Part shown: positions 43,329 to 53,846 of the stretch, piece by piece | Layout: each line of letters starts with the position of its first letter | Position numbering within the stretch: the stretch's first letter is position 1 | DNA from: Clostridiales bacterium | Lineage (GTDB): Bacteria; Bacillota; Clostridia; Saccharofermentanales; Saccharofermentanaceae | NCBI GenBank assembly: GCA_017962145.1 | Contig: JAGCVX010000010.1 | Coordinates: forward strand, 97,231 to 161,230 | Direction of reading: 5' to 3' | DNA length: 64,000 bases | Made by a program: the position numbers and the translations under genes | The notes under the pieces: generated by a model | Database searches by the model: none | What the model saw: the letters and a program-made list of their open reading frames with translations, nothing else | Told to the model about the DNA's origin: nothing

Positions 43329-44954
43329 TTAGCCGGCAAAGAACAGACCGATAAATGCATCTTGCTGATCTACGCCTGCGATGGTGATCGGCCAGGAGTC
43401 GCTCTGCACATCCAGATAGACATATTCGTTTTCCGAATCATCCACATGGAGGATCTCGACGACGATCTGAGCCATACCAGGATTATACGCGCGGATGCTT
43501 ACGGAAGTGCCGGCCGGGATCGTGACCTCGTTATCGTCTGCATCGGTTCCGACGAGGTCGCAGTTGGTAACCAGAACGCCTGATTTGCGCATCGAGTAAG
43601 AGTCGATGTTCTCCGGAATGCCGTCACATCCGATAATGGAATAGTAACCTTCCAGATATGTTGTTCCGCCGACGTCCGAGAACGTGCCGACACGGAAGAA
43701 ATCCGGATCACAAGGATATTCTTCAATATCTATTCCAAGGAATGTTATGTATTCCGGATTAAGCATGTCGTTCATTTTGAAACAATAAGAACAGCTATAG
43801 CCATCTTCTTCCCAGCAGTTGATGTAAAGGAAGAGTCCGGTATCTGTCTGCATGAAGAAGTAGGTATCATAACCACCGTAAAGATCTTCGAAAAGACTAT
43901 CGTCGAGTTTGTAGGAAGATCCGTTGTAATCGATCGAGATAGACTCTAAATAATCATACTGGTTCGAAGTTGCGGTGAGTGTGAAGACGTCGAGCGTTCC
44001 GTCTCCGTCAAAATCCCATACGAGCGTATCATTGGCATCTGCGAAAAGTGTATAGTAACTCGGAGTAGAACCGAAGTAGGAGAAATCTACGACACCGACG
44101 AGATCATATACAGGGATCTTAATGTAGTCGATCATATAATTGGAAGATAAATGGTCTTCCAGGAAGATCGCGTCATAGGACAAAAGGAAATTCGCGTTGC
44201 CGATTTTAATATCGTTCTTAAGAGTCGAAGCGCTTGCGGAGTAAGTTGTGTTTGCCAGATAGCTTTCGACATAATCTGCAAATGCATCCAGATCGACGAC
44301 AACATCAGTAAGTGCGATCTCGGAACCATCTTCAGAGCGATAGTTATACGTTTCGTTCATTTTCAGATCTTCGTAAACATACGTCTCTTCGATTGCGAAA
44401 GAGAAGATCTGGCTGTCGGCACGCATAAGTGTGACATTGCCCTGAAGGAAGGCGGAAGACATAGGCTTTCCTGCTTCTTTTTCGTCCATCATATCATCCA
44501 GTTTTTCGTCGAAATATTCATCGGCGGCGGTAAGTTTTTCACCGAAGACGTCGTAAAGCATTTCGTCCAGTTCGTCAAATCCGTTAACGGAAATATAGAG
44601 GTCATCGTAGAAAAGCTGGACGCTCTTGGGGAAGATCGGTTCGTCCGTATCATTTGCATCAAGCTCGCCATAGGAACGGAAATACGGAGAATAGTAGCAT
44701 TCCAAGCTGTTGAGAATACCATCGGTTATAACGAAATCTGTTGAGATCGGTACTGCCGTCGTAGTCGGTTCCGTAGTCGTTTCTTCGGTTTCCGTTGGAG
44801 ACTCGGATGGCTCGGTATCGTCGGTGGTTTCTTCTGTAGTCGTCTTCTCGGTTTTCTTTTTCTTCTTTTTCTTTTTTGTTTCCTCGGTTTCGCTTGTGCA
44901 GGCACAGGCCAGTACAAACGAAAGACTCAAAAGAATCGCGACCAGCTTTTTCAT
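43329..44954 (-). CDS. Lipoprotein, member B of a tandem paralogous family, with poly-lysine run
   Basis: 541 residues behind AAGGAGG. Signal peptide ending in FVLAC (Cys17), then TSETEETKK and eight lysines in a row, then a Thr/Glu linker (TEKTTTEE). The globular part has YFGSTPSYYTLFADANDT and WDFDGDGTLD, a calcium-loop-like DxDGDGxxD motif as in VCBS/EF-hand repeats, and ends FIGLFFAG. It resembles member A along its length. Function unknown; extracytoplasmic, lipid-anchored. Confidence 0.8.
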   Translation of the reverse strand: MKKLVAILLSLSFVLACACTSETEETKKKKKKKKTEKTTTEETTDDTEPSESPTETEETTTEPTTTAVPISTDFVITDGILNSLECYYSPYFRSYGELDANDTDEPIFPKSVQLFYDDLYISVNGFDELDEMLYDVFGEKLTAADEYFDEKLDDMMDEKEAGKPMSSAFLQGNVTLMRADSQIFSFAIEETYVYEDLKMNETYNYRSEDGSEIALTDVVVDLDAFADYVESYLANTTYSASASTLKNDIKIGNANFLLSYDAIFLEDHLSSNYMIDYIKIPVYDLVGVVDFSYFGSTPSYYTLFADANDTLVWDFDGDGTLDVFTLTATSNQYDYLESISIDYNGSSYKLDDSLFEDLYGGYDTYFFMQTDTGLFLYINCWEEDGYSCSYCFKMNDMLNPEYITFLGIDIEEYPCDPDFFRVGTFSDVGGTTYLEGYYSIIGCDGIPENIDSYSMRKSGVLVTNCDLVGTDADDNEVTIPAGTSVSIRAYNPGMAQIVVEILHVDDSENEYVYLDVQSDSWPITIAGVDQQDAFIGLFFAG

Positions 44955-45018
44955 CGTTCTTGTCCTCCTTGTTTGATGAGAATAGTATAGTCCTCATTTA
45001 TTCTTGTTTCCAGAGCGG

Positions 45019-46647
45019 TTATCCGGCATAGAATACTCCGTAGAAGAGTTCGTCGATCGGCGTTCCTCCGATAGAATAGGTCCAGTCGTCATCGTCATAT
45101 TCAACGGTAAGCTGAACGAGATAATAGTCAAGGGAAGAAGGAGACAGTACTTCCAGCATCAGCGTATCGTACTGCGGTGCGTAAAAGTAAACGCGCACAG
45201 CCATACCGGCCGGGATGGTAATATCTCCGAGGTCATCCAGGTTCTGATAATCGACTTGGGTTCCTGCGATGTCACACTTTGTGACATAAACATTGTTTTC
45301 ACCAACAAATGTGTCATATTCGTAATCCGGGATACCGTGGTTTCCAACTACATAGAATTCATTTGTATATCCGGCGAAACCCATCACGTCCATCAAGCAT
45401 TCCAGACGGAAACAGGTCGGGTCGATATAGGTCGTGTCATAGAACCAGTAATTGTACATGACATCGATGTATTTGAACTCGCCGTTCATCAGCTTGAAGA
45501 TGTAGATATCTTTCATCGAGTCAACGGAATTGGCAACAAGATAGAGATAATATCCGTCATCGGTTCTCATGATCGTGTAGTAAGAAACATAATACGAATT
45601 CATTTCCAGACCATCGTCTTTGGAACTGTAGGTATAGTTGTTAAGCGTGATCTCAACCTGCATTCTTGCAGAATCATCGTCGTATAAAGAGTTTACGGAA
45701 AGTGTATCGGGCGTTCCGTCCTCGTCAAAGTCCCAGATGAGCGATTCTTCCGAAGAAGAGAAGAGAGAGAAGCATTTTGGTGCATTTCCAAAGAGTTCCT
45801 GGTTGAAGGCATTATCAACACCGACTACCGGAATCTTGGCAAATGTGACCTCGCCCTCTGTGTCGGTTTCACAGATGAGGCAGATGGCATCGTAAGTCAG
45901 ACAGAACTGAAGTGAGTCGTTATCGATGGCTTTGCAGAAGGCGTCATAATAATCGTCATACATTATGGAATTCAGGCAATATGCGATGTAGTCCTTGGCT
46001 GCGGTCTTGTCTACGATCACATCGGACAGTTCGATTTTTTCTGCAGTCTGCGAGAAATAGTTGACGGGATGGATCTCGTTTTCGCCATCAACGAAGCAGA
46101 AAGAAATCAGCAGAGAATCTTCGCGGAAAAGATTCATGCGGAACTGCATATCGATATCGTACTGATCTTCTCCGGCACTGTAATGTTCGAAGAATTCTTC
46201 CGACTGCTCATCATATTTTTGGAGGACTGCCTGCTCACTTTCGAAGAACTCCCCGTCGATGGCATTCTGCAGATCAACATAATAATCATCTTCGATAAAA
46301 AGATCATCGTACATGCAGGTGATCTGGAGCACCGAATCGCTATTCTCGTCGTAATAGCCATAACCCAGATACTGGCGATTTACATACTGTAAGCCTAGTG
46401 TCTCAATCTTGTCCGGGATCTTGCCGGAAGGGGAAGAAGAAGTCTCGGAAGAGGACGCATCGGTTGTGTCTGAAGTATCCGATTCAGAAGGTTCGGTTTC
46501 CGTATCATCTGTATCGATAGTTTCTTCCGTTGTTGTCTTTTCGGTCTTTTTCTTCTTTTTCTTTTTTGTCTCTTCTGTCTCATGGGTACACGAAGTACAG
46601 CCAATGATCATCGCTGCGCAAAGCAAGGCCGAAATCATTTTCTTCAT
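45019..46647 (-). CDS. Lipoprotein, member A of a tandem paralogous family, with poly-lysine run
   Basis: 542 residues, AGAGG ribosome site. Signal peptide with MIIGC (Cys17), then THETEETKK and a run of seven lysines, TEKTTTEE and an acidic linker. The globular part repeats the family blocks LFGNAPKCFSLFSSSEES and WDFDEDGTPD, and ends ELFYGVFYAG, close to member B. It is 36 nt downstream of spoVG and may be co-transcribed with it. Function unknown. The first 30 or so residues after the lipid Cys are nearly identical to member B, which points to recent duplication. Confidence 0.8.
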   Translation of the reverse strand: MKKMISALLCAAMIIGCTSCTHETEETKKKKKKKTEKTTTEETIDTDDTETEPSESDTSDTTDASSSETSSSPSGKIPDKIETLGLQYVNRQYLGYGYYDENSDSVLQITCMYDDLFIEDDYYVDLQNAIDGEFFESEQAVLQKYDEQSEEFFEHYSAGEDQYDIDMQFRMNLFREDSLLISFCFVDGENEIHPVNYFSQTAEKIELSDVIVDKTAAKDYIAYCLNSIMYDDYYDAFCKAIDNDSLQFCLTYDAICLICETDTEGEVTFAKIPVVGVDNAFNQELFGNAPKCFSLFSSSEESLIWDFDEDGTPDTLSVNSLYDDDSARMQVEITLNNYTYSSKDDGLEMNSYYVSYYTIMRTDDGYYLYLVANSVDSMKDIYIFKLMNGEFKYIDVMYNYWFYDTTYIDPTCFRLECLMDVMGFAGYTNEFYVVGNHGIPDYEYDTFVGENNVYVTKCDIAGTQVDYQNLDDLGDITIPAGMAVRVYFYAPQYDTLMLEVLSPSSLDYYLVQLTVEYDDDDWTYSIGGTPIDELFYGVFYAG

Positions 46648-46683
46648 AAGTTTACCTCTACTTTTCTTTTACTGGTGAATGTA

Positions 46684-46980
46684 TCAGTTGTAAGGATCGA
46701 TGTCTGCGACCTGATCAGACAGGTGCTGGATCGCCTCTTTGTACTTGGCTAAAACCTGTGCGGAGATCTTTTCTCTGAAATCGGAGTTGATCGGATGAAC
46801 GATATCCTTGTATTCGCCTTCCGGAGTTCTACGGCTGGGCATGGCAATGAAAAGACCATTGGTGCCCTCGATTACTTTTACATCGTGAACTGCAAATTCG
46901 TTGTCGAACGTGATGGAAACGATCGCTTTCATCTTACTCTCCAAAGACAATTTGCGTATAACGATATCTGTGATATCCAT
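46684..46980 (-). CDS. spoVG: SpoVG family regulator
   Basis: 98 residues starting [24 protein letters not shown], with [23 protein letters not shown], which is diagnostic of SpoVG. The family binds RNA/DNA and affects septation, sporulation and virulence genes in other Firmicutes. It is present in many non-sporing Clostridia, so it does not prove sporulation. A divergent promoter pair with murC lies upstream. Confidence 0.95.
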   Translation of the reverse strand: MDITDIVIRKLSLESKMKAIVSITFDNEFAVHDVKVIEGTNGLFIAMPSRRTPEGEYKDIVHPINSDFREKISAQVLAKYKEAIQHLSDQVADIDPYN

Positions 46981-47019
46981 GCCGTACCTCCAATTACTCT
47001 CCTGCCGTTTGCCCCATAC

Positions 47020-47047
47020 TTAATAAGAATAACATAATTCTTTTCAA
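47020..47047 (-). promoter_or_regulatory. Possible spoVG promoter
   Basis: On the minus strand TTGAAA (47047-47042) and TATTAA (47025-47020), spacer 16 nt. Confidence 0.4.
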
Positions 47048-47086
47048 ATATCATCTGTTTGACATAAAGAAACGAAGAAAATGGGG

Positions 47087-47124
47087 TATAATATCCTTGG
47101 CAAGAAGCGAGCTTCCTGCCAAGG
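47087..47124 (+). promoter_or_regulatory. murC -10 box and a hairpin at the start of its mRNA
   Basis: TATAAT at 47087-47092; the transcript should begin about 47098, inside a hairpin CCTTGGCA (47095-47102) with TGCCAAGG (47117-47124) containing an inner GAAGC/GCTTC stem. No T run follows, so it is not a terminator. A TTGACA at 47059 is 22 nt from the -10, too far to be a normal -35. Confidence 0.45.
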
Positions 47125-47148
47125 ACTAGATGGGAGCTGTTTATAAAC

Positions 47149-48591
47149 ATGGATGGAATGAAAGATTTGCCTTCCGGCAAGCGTGTATTTTTTGTAGGAA
47201 TCGGTGGTATCAGCATGAGCGGTCTGGCCCGCATCGCCCTGAATTACGGGCTCGTAGTCGGCGGATCGGATATGCACCCTTCGGAGCGCACAGATGAGCT
47301 TCAAACTCTGGGGGTCACTTTCTTTGGTTCTCACAGCAAGGAGAACCTGATCTCGTTTGCACCGGATATCGTCGTGCACACGGCGGCCATCCTTCCCGGC
47401 AATCCGGAACTTGCCTATGCGAAAGAAAACAACATCACCACGATGGAACGTTCTGTATTTCTGGGCCTGATCACCAAGAATTTCCAAAACGTCATCAATA
47501 TCTCCGGAACACACGGAAAGACGACCACGACTTCGATGGTGTCTTTGATCCTTCTGGCTTCCGGAGCCAACCCGACCGTGCATCTGGGCGCGGAACTCGA
47601 TGCATTCCACGGAAGTGTATATCTCGGATCGAAAGACCAGCTTCTGGTTTCGGAAGCATGTGAGTATCACAGATCTTTCCTGGAGTTCTATTCTACGATC
47701 GCGGCGATCACGAATATCGACTATGACCACGTAGACTGCTACAGCAGCATCGACGAAGTGAACGATGTATTTGCCCAGTTCTCGGAAAAGATTTCTGCTG
47801 ACGGCGATCTGGTCATCCCGGCAGGCGATAAGAATGTCTGGGAAGCGGTCAAGCGTATGCCGAAGATCCGTGAAGCACAGGGCTTTAACATGCCGCATAT
47901 CACCACCACCGGTCTCGAAGGTGAGGGTGTCGAATTCTTCGGAAGAGAGCCGGATTTCTGCGCGGTAAATGTGCAGTTCACGGATGGTAAAGCAGGATTT
48001 GACGTGCTCTATAAGGGCCGCCCGTATACACATATCCAGCTGGCGATCCCCGGCAAACATAATGTGTACAACGCCCTCACTGCGATCGCATGTGCTTCGC
48101 TGGCCGGCGGTACAAAAGAAGCCGCGGCAAAGGCACTTTCGGACTTTACCGGAGCGGAAGGCAGATTCACCATCAAGGGCTATTTCAAGGGCGCCAAGAT
48201 CGTAACGGACTATGCCCATCACCCGAGTGCCGCCAGAGCGACACTGGAAGCGGCGTCGAATGTTCCGCACAACAAGACATGGGTGGTTTTCCAGCCGCTT
48301 ACATACAGCCGTACGCAGGTGCTTTTCGAAGATTATGTTACTTCGCTTCTGCCTTGCGAATCGGTATTCTTCGATGAGATCTTCTCTGACCGTGAGATCA
48401 ATCCGGGCACGATCTCTTCGAAAGATATTGCAGATGAGATCAACCGCCGTGGCGGCCATGCCGAATTCTTCCCGTCGAAAGACGCGATCGTGGAAAGGCT
48501 TTCTTCCTGCGTAAACAAAGATGACATGATCCTGATCCTGGGACCGGAGGACATCCGTTCGCTGGGTGACCGCCTGGCCAAGATGGAGTGA
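47149..48591 (+). CDS. murC: UDP-N-acetylmuramate--L-alanine ligase
   Basis: 480 residues. Mur ligase motifs: GIGGISMSGLARIALNYG (UDP-sugar binding), ISGTHGKTTTTSM (ATP loop), PGKHNVYNALTAIA and DYAHHPSAARATL. It adds L-Ala to UDP-MurNAc, the first amino acid of the peptidoglycan stem. The start at 47149 has a weak, distant GGGAG; the ATG at 47158 is an alternative. Length is normal for the family. Confidence 0.96.
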   Translation: MDGMKDLPSGKRVFFVGIGGISMSGLARIALNYGLVVGGSDMHPSERTDELQTLGVTFFGSHSKENLISFAPDIVVHTAAILPGNPELAYAKENNITTMERSVFLGLITKNFQNVINISGTHGKTTTTSMVSLILLASGANPTVHLGAELDAFHGSVYLGSKDQLLVSEACEYHRSFLEFYSTIAAITNIDYDHVDCYSSIDEVNDVFAQFSEKISADGDLVIPAGDKNVWEAVKRMPKIREAQGFNMPHITTTGLEGEGVEFFGREPDFCAVNVQFTDGKAGFDVLYKGRPYTHIQLAIPGKHNVYNALTAIACASLAGGTKEAAAKALSDFTGAEGRFTIKGYFKGAKIVTDYAHHPSAARATLEAASNVPHNKTWVVFQPLTYSRTQVLFEDYVTSLLPCESVFFDEIFSDREINPGTISSKDIADEINRRGGHAEFFPSKDAIVERLSSCVNKDDMILILGPEDIRSLGDRLAKME

Positions 48592-48594
48592 TCC

Positions 48595-50139
48595 ATGAAA
48601 AAGAAAAAGACCCTTCGCCTGATCTCGGTCATCATGCTGGCACTGGTACTTCTGGTACTGGTGCTTACTGTTGTGCTGCCGGCAGGTGGTGACAGCAGTT
48701 CCGACCGCGTCGCAGTCTTTTTCGTCGAAGAAGACCGCATGTTCCCGCAGATGGACTACCACCAGATCTTTTCGAGCATGGATATCGCTTCGTACTATTC
48801 CATGGGCGATAAACTTACGGATGAAGAAGTCCTTGCGAAGGTACAGGAGATCCAGAAGAAGACGAACTGTTCCGAGCTGATCCTCATCGGCGACGGAAAT
48901 TATGCATATTCTGTCCTCAGCTGTGCTTCCCGGACGGAGCAGGTAACAAGCTGTATCCTCTTTTCTCCGGTGATCGGTGAGACGCAGGATATCAGCAGTC
49001 TCGGCACATTGACCCCGAAGAGCCGCGTGGCGATCTTTTCTGTCGGAAACTCGACTTCCAATATGCTCTATGAGCATCTTTCCGGTGAAGACACACGCTA
49101 TACGCGCGGTACCCGAAAAGATAAAAATGCGCCGGAGCTTTTCATCAGTCCGGACGCGACCCGTTACTACGCCAGAACGTCGGAGATGAAGAACGCGGAT
49201 CTGGCATCGGCGATGACATTTAACAGTCCGATCGTGCAGACGTATCTGGCGGATTATCTGACTAACTATGTGCTCGGTGAAAAAGGTGTCTCCCGCGTGC
49301 CGCTAGCAAACTGGGTCGTCAAAGTGCTTTGCACGATGGTGGCGCTCGTGGCCTTTGCACTTTTTGCCGCAACGATTCCTTCCGCGCAAAAAGCCCCGGC
49401 GGCGAAAGAGGCCGATATGAACGGCGCTTCTTCGGCAAAAACAGAAGAGAAGTTTTCGGAAAATGCACCGGCGTCCCGTCCGAAGGGTCGTTCCATTTTT
49501 GAAAAATACCACGCTGCACAAAACCACCTTGCGGCACTGCAGCTTCTGCTTGGCGCCGTTGCCGGCGTGGGCGGATGCCTGATGGTGGCGATCAGTACAA
49601 GTCAGGTAAAGAGACTTCTTTTGATCTGGGTATGCGTATCTTTCTTGAGCAGTGCATTTTACTTATTGCGTTATATCCGGAAAATTCCGAAGAAGACGGT
49701 GCGCCAGAGCCGTGTTATGTGGCAGCTCTATGTGATCTTTACGATTCTTCTTATGGCGGACATCTTCCTTCTGATGCTCCTTTGGAGAGGTGCAGGATTC
49801 TTAAAACTCGACATTTTCATCCTTATTTCGCTTATGCTTTCCATCATGCTGGCGGTGGCTCTGTCGATGCTTGAACTGACCGACCGGTTCTTTGCAAAAA
49901 GCGAAAATGGCAAAGGTGTATTAAGATCTGTCAAATTTTCCGCGATACGTTTCGTTCCGATGGTGATTGTTTTCTCATTCTCGATTATAATGAAGAAGGA
50001 GATGTGTGCACTTCAAGTCGTTATCATGTCCGTTGCGCTTCTGGCGGCAGAGGGGATGAGACGGCTTCTTAAGCAGGGATCACTGGGGGACAGCCTTTCC
50101 GTATTCCTGTATGCGTGCCTTTATTGGATGATGTTCTAG
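48595..50139 (+). CDS. Unknown polytopic membrane protein
   Basis: 514 residues starting 3 nt after murC. A signal-anchor (ISVIMLALVLLVLVLTVVLP) is followed by an extracytoplasmic region of about 200 residues with alternating sheet/helix patterns (DRVAVFFVEEDRMF, CSELILIGDG, AYSVLSCA), then eight more predicted membrane segments, the first around residues 232-252 and the others from residue 305 to the end. The segment between them is charged (KAPAAKEADMNGASSAK). I do not recognise the family. The tight coupling to murC suggests a cell-envelope role, but that is inference. Confidence 0.75.
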   Translation: MKKKKTLRLISVIMLALVLLVLVLTVVLPAGGDSSSDRVAVFFVEEDRMFPQMDYHQIFSSMDIASYYSMGDKLTDEEVLAKVQEIQKKTNCSELILIGDGNYAYSVLSCASRTEQVTSCILFSPVIGETQDISSLGTLTPKSRVAIFSVGNSTSNMLYEHLSGEDTRYTRGTRKDKNAPELFISPDATRYYARTSEMKNADLASAMTFNSPIVQTYLADYLTNYVLGEKGVSRVPLANWVVKVLCTMVALVAFALFAATIPSAQKAPAAKEADMNGASSAKTEEKFSENAPASRPKGRSIFEKYHAAQNHLAALQLLLGAVAGVGGCLMVAISTSQVKRLLLIWVCVSFLSSAFYLLRYIRKIPKKTVRQSRVMWQLYVIFTILLMADIFLLMLLWRGAGFLKLDIFILISLMLSIMLAVALSMLELTDRFFAKSENGKGVLRSVKFSAIRFVPMVIVFSFSIIMKKEMCALQVVIMSVALLAAEGMRRLLKQGSLGDSLSVFLYACLYWMMF

Positions 50140-50168
50140 ATGGCGCCACCTGGCGGGGGGAGGAGAAT

Positions 50169-51176
50169 ATGTCTTCAACGATCAAAGATGTAGCGAAGAT
50201 GGCCGGAGTTTCCATTTCGACGGTGTCGAAATATATTAACGGCGGAAATGTGCTGGAAGAAAACCGCCAGCAGATCGAGTCTGCTATCGAGACCTTAAAT
50301 TATCAGGTCAATACCGTCGCGCGTGGCATGAAGACGAGAAAAACCATGTCTGTCGGTGTGTTGATCCCGAGCCTTGCGGACTACTACGGTATTTCTATCC
50401 TTTCCTATATCGACCACGAGCTTTATGCATCCGGCTATAGTACGATCATCAGCGATTATTCCCAGACCGATCCTTGCGGCGCGTCGGACAAGATCAACTT
50501 CCTGATCAACAAGCAGATCGACGGCATCATCATGCAGCCGATCAATGTGCGCCAGGAAGATATCGAACGTGCGGCCAAAGCTGACGTTCCGATCGTTTTC
50601 GTTGATATCGAAGATCCGCAGATCTCCTGTGATTCGGTCACGATCGATAACTACGACATCGCATATCGCATCACCCGTCACTTCATCGAAAACGGACACA
50701 AGCGTATCGCTTTCATCGGCGGCGCCGAGGGATTTAATACGACGGACGACCGTGTGCGCGGATACAAAGACGCGCTCAAGGAAGCAAAACTCGAGATCTC
50801 TTCGGATCTGATCCATCTGGAAAATGTATCGGAGGAGTCCGGTTATCTGGCCATGATGCGTTTCATGAATCTTCCGCAGCCTCCGACGGCGGTCTTTGCC
50901 AGCGGCAACGACCTGACCTGCGGTGCGGTCATGTACATTAATGAAAAGAATATAAAAGTGCCGGACGATATCTCGTTCGTCGGATTTGAGAACCAGACGA
51001 TCGCGCATGTATATAATCCGACACTGACCATCGGTATCCAGCCGATCCGAAAGATCGGACAGACCGCGGTACGGATGCTTTTAGAGCGTATGCGCGGCGA
51101 ATTTACGGGCGAGCCGAGAAACGTGAGACTCAAAGCCGTCATCGATTTCGGCGCCTCGGTGAAAAAACTCTCGTGA
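50169..51176 (+). CDS. LacI/GalR-family transcriptional regulator
   Basis: 335 residues from the ATG at 50169 behind GGGGAGGAG; an earlier in-frame Met inside the membrane-protein gene is rejected. N-terminal helix-turn-helix TIKDVAKMAGVSISTVSKYING, hinge, then a periplasmic-binding-protein-like effector domain (VGVLIPSLADYYG, RIAFIGGAEGFNTTDDRVRGYKDAL, FASGNDLTCGAVMYINEKNIKVPDDISFVGFEN). It should bind a sugar-type effector; target genes are not evident nearby. Confidence 0.93.
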   Translation: MSSTIKDVAKMAGVSISTVSKYINGGNVLEENRQQIESAIETLNYQVNTVARGMKTRKTMSVGVLIPSLADYYGISILSYIDHELYASGYSTIISDYSQTDPCGASDKINFLINKQIDGIIMQPINVRQEDIERAAKADVPIVFVDIEDPQISCDSVTIDNYDIAYRITRHFIENGHKRIAFIGGAEGFNTTDDRVRGYKDALKEAKLEISSDLIHLENVSEESGYLAMMRFMNLPQPPTAVFASGNDLTCGAVMYINEKNIKVPDDISFVGFENQTIAHVYNPTLTIGIQPIRKIGQTAVRMLLERMRGEFTGEPRNVRLKAVIDFGASVKKLS

Positions 51177-51240
51177 GAGACCGGAAAGGGAAGATCCTTC
51201 CCGAGCCGTGCTATATATATAAATCACTATAAAAACTTAC

Positions 51241-51269
51241 TTGACGTTATGAAAAGTGCGTGGTATTCT
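51241..51269 (+). promoter_or_regulatory. Promoter of the rplU operon
   Basis: TTGACG at 51241-51246 and TATTCT at 51264-51269, spacer 17 nt. The ~100-nt leader that follows may be the L21 autoregulatory leader of Firmicutes, not verified. Confidence 0.75.
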
Positions 51270-51372
51270 ATTGCGGTGACCGCATGTGCCGGGCTCCTAA
51301 ATCTGTGCCTTTTTTCAGGAACAGTGCCTTGGATGAGCAGCGAGACTGGATGAACAGGAGGGAAACGTTTTT

Positions 51373-51678
51373 ATGCAGTATGCAGTAATTCTGACAGGCG
51401 GTAAGCAGTACAAGGTTGCCGCTGGTGACGAGATCTTCGTAGAGAAGCTCGAAGGCGAGGCTGGCGATAAGATCACTTTCGATCAGGTCATCGCAGTTGC
51501 AGACGATAACGGCATCAAGGCTGGCGCTGATGTAAAGGCTACAGTTAAGGGCGAGATCGTTAAGCAGGGCAAGAACAAGAAGATCGTTGTATTCAAGTAC
51601 AAGGCTAAGAAGGGCTACAGAAGAACAAATGGCCACAGACAGCCGTATACACGCGTTCGTATCACAGAGATCGGCTGA
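51373..51678 (+). CDS. rplU: 50S ribosomal protein L21
   Basis: 101 residues: MQYAVILTGGKQYKVAAGDEI, VVFKYKAKKGYRRTNGHRQPYTRVRI. The C-terminal KGYRR...GHRQ block is diagnostic. L21 binds 23S rRNA near L20. First gene of the rplU-prp-rpmA operon, which is the conserved Firmicutes order. Confidence 0.98.
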   Translation: MQYAVILTGGKQYKVAAGDEIFVEKLEGEAGDKITFDQVIAVADDNGIKAGADVKATVKGEIVKQGKNKKIVVFKYKAKKGYRRTNGHRQPYTRVRITEIG

Positions 51679-51715
51679 AATCTGAACGAACATTGAAGAA
51701 AGTTGTGCTTGCACT

Positions 51716-52072
51716 ATGATTTCGATCATTATCTGGAAAGATCAGGCGGGCAGTATCCTGGGTTTCTCGAGCGAGGGACATGCGGGATACGAAGGCGAAG
51801 GAAAAGATATAATCTGTGCTTCGATCTCGACCCTGTTTACTACAGCGGTAAATGCTCTGGAGGAGCAGCTTGGTTTTAAGGATCACTACATGATCTCCGG
51901 ATCGGACAGTAATTTCTGTGAAGTATGGATCCCGGATAGTTGTTCGGAAGAAGACAAAAAGACCGCACAGATCATCTTAAAGACGATCGTACGGGGGATA
52001 AAGGATGTAGACTCCGGCGTGAAGCAGGACTACGGTTCCGGATATCTGCAAGTGACAACGAAGATAAAATGA
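51716..52072 (+). CDS. prp: Ribosomal-processing cysteine protease Prp
   Basis: 118 residues. The catalytic pair is visible as GHAGY (His22) and DIICASIS (Cys34), the same numbering as in Staphylococcus Prp. It removes the N-terminal extension of L27 so that mature L27 can enter the 50S subunit. Located between rplU and rpmA as usual. The ribosome site is weak, so translation may be coupled to L21. Confidence 0.95.
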   Translation: MISIIIWKDQAGSILGFSSEGHAGYEGEGKDIICASISTLFTTAVNALEEQLGFKDHYMISGSDSNFCEVWIPDSCSEEDKKTAQIILKTIVRGIKDVDSGVKQDYGSGYLQVTTKIK

Positions 52073-52091
52073 GAAAATGGAGGGCTTGACC

Positions 52092-52373
52092 ATGTTGAAG
52101 ATGAATTTGCAACTCTTCGCTCATAAAAAGGGTATGGGTTCGACCAAGAACGGTCGTGACTCTGAGTCCAAGCGTCTTGGCGCCAAGAAGGGCGACGGCC
52201 AGAAGGTTATCGCAGGTAATATCCTCGTAAGACAGCGCGGCACAAAGATCCACCCGGGTCTGAATGTTGGCATCGGCTCTGATGATACTCTTTATGCTCG
52301 TATCGACGGCCACGTTAAGTATGAGCGCATGGGTCGTGACAAGAAGAAGGTCAGCGTATATCCGGCAGAGTAA
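52092..52373 (+). CDS. rpmA: 50S ribosomal protein L27 with a cleavable N-terminal extension
   Basis: 93 residues starting at 52092, 7 nt after GGAGGG. The precursor begins [14 protein letters not shown]: the LQLF segment and following AHKKG match the Prp cleavage site, after which A-H-K-K-G becomes the new N-terminus near the peptidyl-transferase centre. The rest ([36 protein letters not shown]) is typical L27. Confidence 0.97.
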   Translation: MLKMNLQLFAHKKGMGSTKNGRDSESKRLGAKKGDGQKVIAGNILVRQRGTKIHPGLNVGIGSDDTLYARIDGHVKYERMGRDKKKVSVYPAE

Positions 52374-52429
52374 TTTCTGACGAGATATGTCGGGGACATT
52401 CCCTTGTTGCAAGGAAATCAGTAATCAAG

Positions 52430-52466
52430 AGGTCTGACCGAAGAAAATGTCCGGTCAGACCTTTTT
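52430..52466 (+). terminator. Intrinsic terminator after rpmA
   Basis: An 11-bp perfect stem (52430-52440 with 52452-52462) and a T run, 50 nt before obgE. Confidence 0.9.
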
Positions 52467-52500
52467 CTTCCTGAAAAATCAGGATTTGTAACAATGTTAA

Positions 52501-53784
<1,284 letters not shown>

Positions 53785-53846
53785 GCGGAGCACCTCGTCT
53801 CACACCCAAATTTCAATACATTCTGACTTTCCTCCCCCAAGTTACA

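Noticed and set aside
47059..47092. TTGACA/TATAAT as the murC promoter pair
   Set aside because: The spacer is 22 nt, too long for a usual sigma-A promoter; only the -10 was kept.
47044..49077. A 677-codon minus-strand open frame
   Set aside because: Antisense to murC and the next gene; no motif, and no convincing ribosome site.
51176..51215. Terminator after the LacI-type gene (GGGAAG/CTTCCC)
   Set aside because: The short stem is not followed by a T run.
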